Shown: in pieces, positions 13,269-17,178 of the stretch
Position numbering within the stretch: the stretch's first letter is position 1
Layout of the letters: each line of letters opens with the position of its first letter
Origin: Flavobacterium psychrophilum
GTDB taxonomy: Bacteria; Bacteroidota; Bacteroidia; Flavobacteriales; Flavobacteriaceae
Length of the DNA: 17,178 bases
Reading direction: 5' to 3'
NCBI GenBank assembly: GCA_945869365.1
Contig: CAMBOW010000038.1
Location: 1-17,178, forward strand
Made by a program: the position numbers and the translations under genes
The notes under the pieces: model-generated
What the model saw: the letters and a program-made list of their open reading frames with translations, nothing else
What the model was told of the DNA's origin: nothing
The model's database searches: none

Positions 13269-16200
13269 TTAGAATGTTAAGTTAAAGTTGAATCCAAAAC
13301 GTTTTGCAGTTGGACCAGTCAAATAATCAAATCCTTGACCATTACCAACCCCTAAACTTAATACCTCTGGGTCAAAATTCAAGTGTGTTGGAAAGTTAAA
13401 GGCATTAAACCATAAGTTCTGACCAACTACCGACATGGATATGCTTCCAAAAGGTGTTTTCTCTAAGTATTTCTTAGGCACAGAATAAGACAACGAAATT
13501 TCACGTAATCTTAAATTAGTTGCATCATAAACCGCTTGTTCTGGGATAAAGAAACCGGAGTTGTTGAATCCGTATTGGGTAACCCCAATTTGCGTTGTAT
13601 TTACATTTCCGTTGACATTTACGCCAGGCAGTATAAATGTTCCGGTACGATCAAAATCGGTATCTTTTGTCAAACCACGTGACAACAAGGCCGCCGCAGT
13701 AGTAGAGTAAATATCCCCGCCTTTTTGGTACTCCAATTGGAAACCAAACGTGATATTTTTGTACGATATTTCATTGATTAAGGTAGAACGCCAATCGGCA
13801 TTTGGATCACCAATTTCTCTTAACTCAGAGTCTTCCACATAATTACCATCAGAACCTACCACGTAGTTCCCGTTGGCATCACGCAAAATAGCACCTCCCA
13901 TGATTACACCAAACGGTCTTCCCTCAATCGCGAAGTTACCCAAGTTTGTAAATCCGGCGAAAGCCAATTGCTTCACATCTCCTAGTCCTAAGGCATCAAC
14001 GTAGTTACGGTTTTTAGTAAAATTGGTTGTAATGTCCCAAGTAAGTCCATTTGTTTTTGAGCGAATCAAGGACATGTTTACTCCCAATTCAATTCCTTTG
14101 TTGCTCACTTGCGCCACATTGTCTGTGGTAAAATCATATCCAGTTGATGGATCCAAATCACGCTCCACAATCAGATTGGTAGAGATTTTGTTGTAGATAG
14201 ACAAATCAACTCCAATTCTATTGTCAATGAATTTTCCGTCTAAACCAAACTCAAGCTCTTTTACCAACTCTGGTTTTAGATTCAAATTACCCAATTCGTT
14301 GCTTGGAGAAATTGTATTGATCGCTGTACCATCACTTTGTAAGAATGCTCTAGTATTGGTATCCAAACCAATTCTTGTTTTGTATGGATCAGGGAATCCT
14401 GCAGAAGATCCATACCCTACACGCATTTTTAAATAGTTTACATATTTATTTCCTTTAAAGTAGTCAAATGCATCTGTTGGCACGAAGGATACAGAAGCAG
14501 AAGGATAAAACAAACTGCGATTGGCCGGTTGTAAAGACGAATATACGTCATTACGACCCTGTAAGTTTAAGTACAAATACTTTTTAAACCCTACTGTTGT
14601 ACTGGCGTACATACCTACAATATTGAAGTTTTGTTTTTGAGAAAATCCAACGTGGTTTTCAAAATTTTGATGTTCGTTCAACCCATACACAAACTGAAGT
14701 GTACTGGCTACATAATCAAATTTTTTGTTCTCTTGTCTTGGATTAAATCCTAAAGTACCGTCAATATTCCAGTTTTTATCGGCATCAATCTTCGTGTCAA
14801 AGTTATAACTTAGGGTGTGATCAAAGATTGTACTCTCACGAACTGTTGTTCTCAAGAATCCATCGTTGTCAAATGGCTGCCCATTTCCTTTGTTGATGTA
14901 GTATTTCTTGTTTTGTGTATAATTGTCTAACGCCAATCGATAAGAAAAATTTGACCAAGAATTAACATCGTAGGTTGCAGTGTAGTTTCCAAAGAAACGT
15001 CGAACAGACTCATTGTCGCTAGAGTTTCTTAAGGTCCAACGTGGATTAGGAATATCCGTTCTGTAGTTTACAGAAGCACGTGTATTTGGATTTTCATATG
15101 GCAATCCAAACAAATCTAAGCTTCGTGGCGTATACAAAATGTTTGCAAAAACGGATGGCGCAGCAGCATTCGAACCAAAACCAGCAGCTGTAGGCGGTGA
15201 TGTTTTTTCGGTGCGCACATAATTCATGGTTGTACTTAATGTGAACCCATTTGATAATTTTGTTCTACCACCAGTACTTAAATTTAAACGTTGGTAGGTA
15301 TTGTTTTCAATAAATCCCTCGTCTCTAGTGTGACCTACACTTAAGTTATACGCTGTGTTTTCTGCACGACCACCAATACTTACCGAAGTTGTTTTTACAG
15401 TTCCTGTGCTAAAAAATGGCTTCACATTATTGTAGGGTTTGTAGGCAACTGTTTTTGGGGTTTCGTTGAGTTCTCCAGGATTATTAAAAAACTGTGGAAA
15501 AACAGTAGACCCATAATATGCGTATGGATGCGTTACTGATCCATCAGCAAGAATACCTTGTGTTCCTTGCGTGCCAAATGCAGGACCCCAGTTGGAGAAT
15601 GCAGTCACAAAATTATTGTCAAATCCCATACCGTAACTATCTTGGTAATCTGGCAAGGATGCGATTTGGGTCATATACATGGATTGTGAGAAATTCACTT
15701 CCATTTTTTTGTTTAGGTCTTTGGTGTTTCCAGATTTAGTTGTAATCAAGATTACCCCATTTCTTCCCGACGAACCATATAGTGTAGTTGCAGATAATCC
15801 TTTCAAGATACTAATGCTCTCAATACTGTTTGGATCCAAATCCAAGAAACGGCTTGAGGCATTGGTTGATCCTTCCAAAAAGTTACCGTCGCTATTGGTG
15901 TCTGAGTTGAAAGGAACTCCATCTACCACAAACAAAGGCTGGTTACTTCCGGTAATCGAAGAATACCCACGAATAATGATGTTGGTTCCAGAACCGGACA
16001 ATCCACTAGTTTGTTGAATATTTACCCCTGTAGCTTTACCGGTCAGGGCACGGGCCACATCGGTTGAAGGTTTGGAAGCGAAATCTTCTGATTTAATAGT
16101 TGTCACGGCATATCCTAAGGCTTTCTTCTCCTTCTTAATACCCTGACTCGTTACTACTACTTCACCCAACTCAACACCCGAACCGGATTTCATTTTAATA

Positions 16201-16472
16201 TTTAAAACTGCAGAAGCACCTACTGTCATTGTCATATCGTCTAAACCGATAAATGAAATAACCAGTACTTCTCCTTGTTTTGCTTTGATAGCATATTTAC
16301 CATCAACATCTGTTTGAGTACCTCTTTTAGTGCCTTTTACAACAATGTTTGCACCTGGCAATGGTCCTGTCTCATCTGAAACAACACCGGTAACAGTTTT
16401 CTCTTGTGCAAACGAAAACTGCATTGTTAATGCTAGTAATAGCATATAAATCCATTTGAACTTCGATCTCAT
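13269..16472 (-). CDS. SusC/RagA-like TonB-dependent transporter
   Basis: The 1067-residue outer-membrane transporter has a signal peptide (1-22, ending FAQ). A carboxypeptidase-regulatory-like domain follows (about 26-98: VTGVVSDETGPLPGANIVVKG). The plug spans about 103-250, with GYAVTTI at 120-126, the SusC hallmark NIIIRGYSSITGSNQPLFVVDGVP (split 164-187) and SILKGLSATTLYGSSGRNGVILITTKSG (split 221-248). The rest is a 22-strand type barrel ending in RFGFNFNLTF with terminal Phe. It imports a ligand using TonB energy, together with the adjacent SusD. This is the first gene of a four-gene operon, with a candidate -7 box at 16529-16536. The usual ECF sigma/anti-sigma or hybrid two-component regulators are not in view. 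The family assignment is certain; substrate is not. Confidence 0.96.
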   Translation of the reverse strand: MRSKFKWIYMLLLALTMQFSFAQEKTVTGVVSDETGPLPGANIVVKGTKRGTQTDVDGKYAIKAKQGEVLVISFIGLDDMTMTVGASAVLNIKMKSGSGVELGEVVVTSQGIKKEKKALGYAVTTIKSEDFASKPSTDVARALTGKATGVNIQQTSGLSGSGTNIIIRGYSSITGSNQPLFVVDGVPFNSDTNSDGNFLEGSTNASSRFLDLDPNSIESISILKGLSATTLYGSSGRNGVILITTKSGNTKDLNKKMEVNFSQSMYMTQIASLPDYQDSYGMGFDNNFVTAFSNWGPAFGTQGTQGILADGSVTHPYAYYGSTVFPQFFNNPGELNETPKTVAYKPYNNVKPFFSTGTVKTTSVSIGGRAENTAYNLSVGHTRDEGFIENNTYQRLNLSTGGRTKLSNGFTLSTTMNYVRTEKTSPPTAAGFGSNAAAPSVFANILYTPRSLDLFGLPYENPNTRASVNYRTDIPNPRWTLRNSSDNESVRRFFGNYTATYDVNSWSNFSYRLALDNYTQNKKYYINKGNGQPFDNDGFLRTTVRESTIFDHTLSYNFDTKIDADKNWNIDGTLGFNPRQENKKFDYVASTLQFVYGLNEHQNFENHVGFSQKQNFNIVGMYASTTVGFKKYLYLNLQGRNDVYSSLQPANRSLFYPSASVSFVPTDAFDYFKGNKYVNYLKMRVGYGSSAGFPDPYKTRIGLDTNTRAFLQSDGTAINTISPSNELGNLNLKPELVKELEFGLDGKFIDNRIGVDLSIYNKISTNLIVERDLDPSTGYDFTTDNVAQVSNKGIELGVNMSLIRSKTNGLTWDITTNFTKNRNYVDALGLGDVKQLAFAGFTNLGNFAIEGRPFGVIMGGAILRDANGNYVVGSDGNYVEDSELREIGDPNADWRSTLINEISYKNITFGFQLEYQKGGDIYSTTAAALLSRGLTKDTDFDRTGTFILPGVNVNGNVNTTQIGVTQYGFNNSGFFIPEQAVYDATNLRLREISLSYSVPKKYLEKTPFGSISMSVVGQNLWFNAFNFPTHLNFDPEVLSLGVGNGQGFDYLTGPTAKRFGFNFNLTF

Positions 16473-16528
16473 ATAAAATTAGTTTGAGTTAGTTATTTGG
16501 CAAACTTCTTAATTATTTCTTAATTAAC

Positions 16529-16536
16529 CAAATATA
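16529..16536 (-). promoter_or_regulatory. Candidate -7 box for the Sus operon
   Basis: The minus strand reads TATATTTG (TAnnTTTG), the same octamer as at 9637-9644. It would start transcription near 16523 and give a leader of about 50 nt before susC. No TTG is found 17 to 23 nt upstream, so activation by another factor, or a different promoter, remains possible. Confidence 0.42.
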
Positions 16537-16628
16537 AATTCGGAATAAGCCATTGATAAATTGTTAAAAAAAAGAAACTTAAATGCCGCTTTCCTAATTA
16601 GAGTATAGAAATACGATAAAAAAAGACT

Positions 16629-16636
16629 TAGTTTTG
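16629..16636 (+). promoter_or_regulatory. Candidate -7 box for rnhB
   Basis: The plus strand reads TAGTTTTG (TAnnTTTG), with a predicted start near 16642 and a leader of about 22 nt before the rnhB ATG. No TTG is present at the -33 distance. The 191-bp gap between susC and rnhB otherwise holds only AT-rich sequence and the divergent susC box. Confidence 0.35.
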
Positions 16637-16663
16637 ATTTTTATTTAATGAAATTCTCAATAA

Positions 16664-17178
16664 ATGCTGATCTCGAGTTACTCCAATACCGCCCTAGAAG
16701 CAGGCACAGACGAAGCCGGCAGAGGTTGTTTGGCAGGACCCGTTACCGCAGCAGCCATTCTACTACCCCCTGATTTTTACCACCCGTTGTTGAACGACTC
16801 CAAACAAGTTTCCGAAAAAAACAGAGCGATTCTTCGTCCCATATTAGAAGCCGCTGCACTCGATTTTAAAGTGACACATTTGGACCAAATTTTAATTGAC
16901 GAGATTAACATTTTGAATGCGTCGATTAAAGCAATGCAAATGTGTTTGATTGGGCTTCAACCCACCCCTACCTATATTATAGTAGACGGCAACCGATTTA
17001 AACCGGTAGCAAATATCCCGCACCAAACCATTGTAAAAGGAGATGCTAAATATTTGAGTATTGCCGCCGCATCTATATTGGCTAAAACCTACCGCGACGA
17101 CTACATGGAACAATTGCACGAGGAATTCCCTATGTACCATTGGAATAAAAACAAAGGATACCCTACTCGAGAACACCG
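16664..17178 (+). CDS. rnhB: Ribonuclease HII, 5' part (runs off the window)
   Basis: This is the only plus-strand gene; 171 full codons are visible. Type 2 RNase H cuts RNA in RNA:DNA hybrids and single ribonucleotides in DNA. Visible motifs are [14 protein letters not shown] with D16 and E17, [11 protein letters not shown] (44-54), YIIVDGNR with D108, [24 protein letters not shown] with D145 (split 125-148), and [10 protein letters not shown] near the window edge. These include the four metal-binding acids of the family. The ATG at 16664 is fixed by an in-frame TAA directly before it. It is transcribed away from susC, with a candidate -7 box at 16629-16636. About 25 to 30 C-terminal residues are probably missing, judged from a usual length near 200. 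Confidence 0.95.
   Translation, partial: MLISSYSNTALEAGTDEAGRGCLAGPVTAAAILLPPDFYHPLLNDSKQVSEKNRAILRPILEAAALDFKVTHLDQILIDEINILNASIKAMQMCLIGLQPTPTYIIVDGNRFKPVANIPHQTIVKGDAKYLSIAAASILAKTYRDDYMEQLHEEFPMYHWNKNKGYPTREH

Noticed and set aside
15679..16017. Open frame of 112 codons on the plus strand opposite the susC plug
   Set aside because: It overlaps the most conserved part of susC in antisense and has no features of its own.
1..17178. CRISPR arrays, insertion sequences, toxin-antitoxin or defence genes
   Set aside because: No regularly spaced repeats, transposase, terminal inverted repeats or known defence motifs were found on reading both strands.

Overview
The window looks like chromosome from a member of the Flavobacteriaceae (Bacteroidota), probably Flavobacterium or a close relative. 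The evidence is AT-rich intergenic DNA, promoters of the Bacteroidota type (TTG-N19-TAnnTTTG), a type IX secretion (T9SS) C-terminal domain, a SusC/SusD pair, a Porin_10-like putative porin, and an almost complete absence of Shine-Dalgarno sequences. Every gene except the last (partial rnhB, plus strand) lies on the minus strand, so transcription runs from high to low coordinates.

Left part (1-1840) is a translation-related block, read rpsU (bS21), then a XerC/D-type tyrosine recombinase, then a short hibernation factor (HPF/RaiA), then tRNA-Thr(TGT) and tRNA-Tyr(GTA). rpsU has a near-consensus promoter, an intrinsic terminator and the only strong Shine-Dalgarno sequence in the window. This fits what is known of Flavobacteriia, where bS21 helps hide the anti-Shine-Dalgarno of 16S rRNA. 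Two promoter-like elements overlap terminators here, one before xerC and one before the tRNAs.

Middle part (1928-8178) is a closely spaced run that reads: putative outer-membrane porin, cystathionine beta-synthase with a CBS-domain pair, DEDDh 3'-5' exonuclease, small PspC-like membrane protein, membrane-anchored helix-hairpin-helix protein, acyl-CoA dehydrogenase. Gaps are 0 to 64 bp. The run looks co-transcribed, but the products share no obvious pathway.

Right part (8200-16540) holds a T9SS-secreted protein with six Asp-box (YCF48/BNR-like) motifs, flanked by two terminators. Before it comes a four-gene nutrient-uptake operon: SusC-like TonB-dependent transporter, SusD-like lipoprotein of the SusD_2 type, and two lipoproteins I do not recognise. 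One of these carries a good surface-export signal. No glycoside hydrolase, peptidase or regulator is visible with it, so the substrate is unknown. At the right edge, divergently transcribed, is the start of rnhB (RNase HII).

Most of this is ordinary flavobacterial chromosome. I see no mobile element, CRISPR array, defence system or clear new system. The most interesting signals are regulatory: the rpsU leader and the terminator-promoter overlaps. The two unrecognised lipoproteins of the Sus operon come next. No stretch longer than 300 bases lacks a gene.
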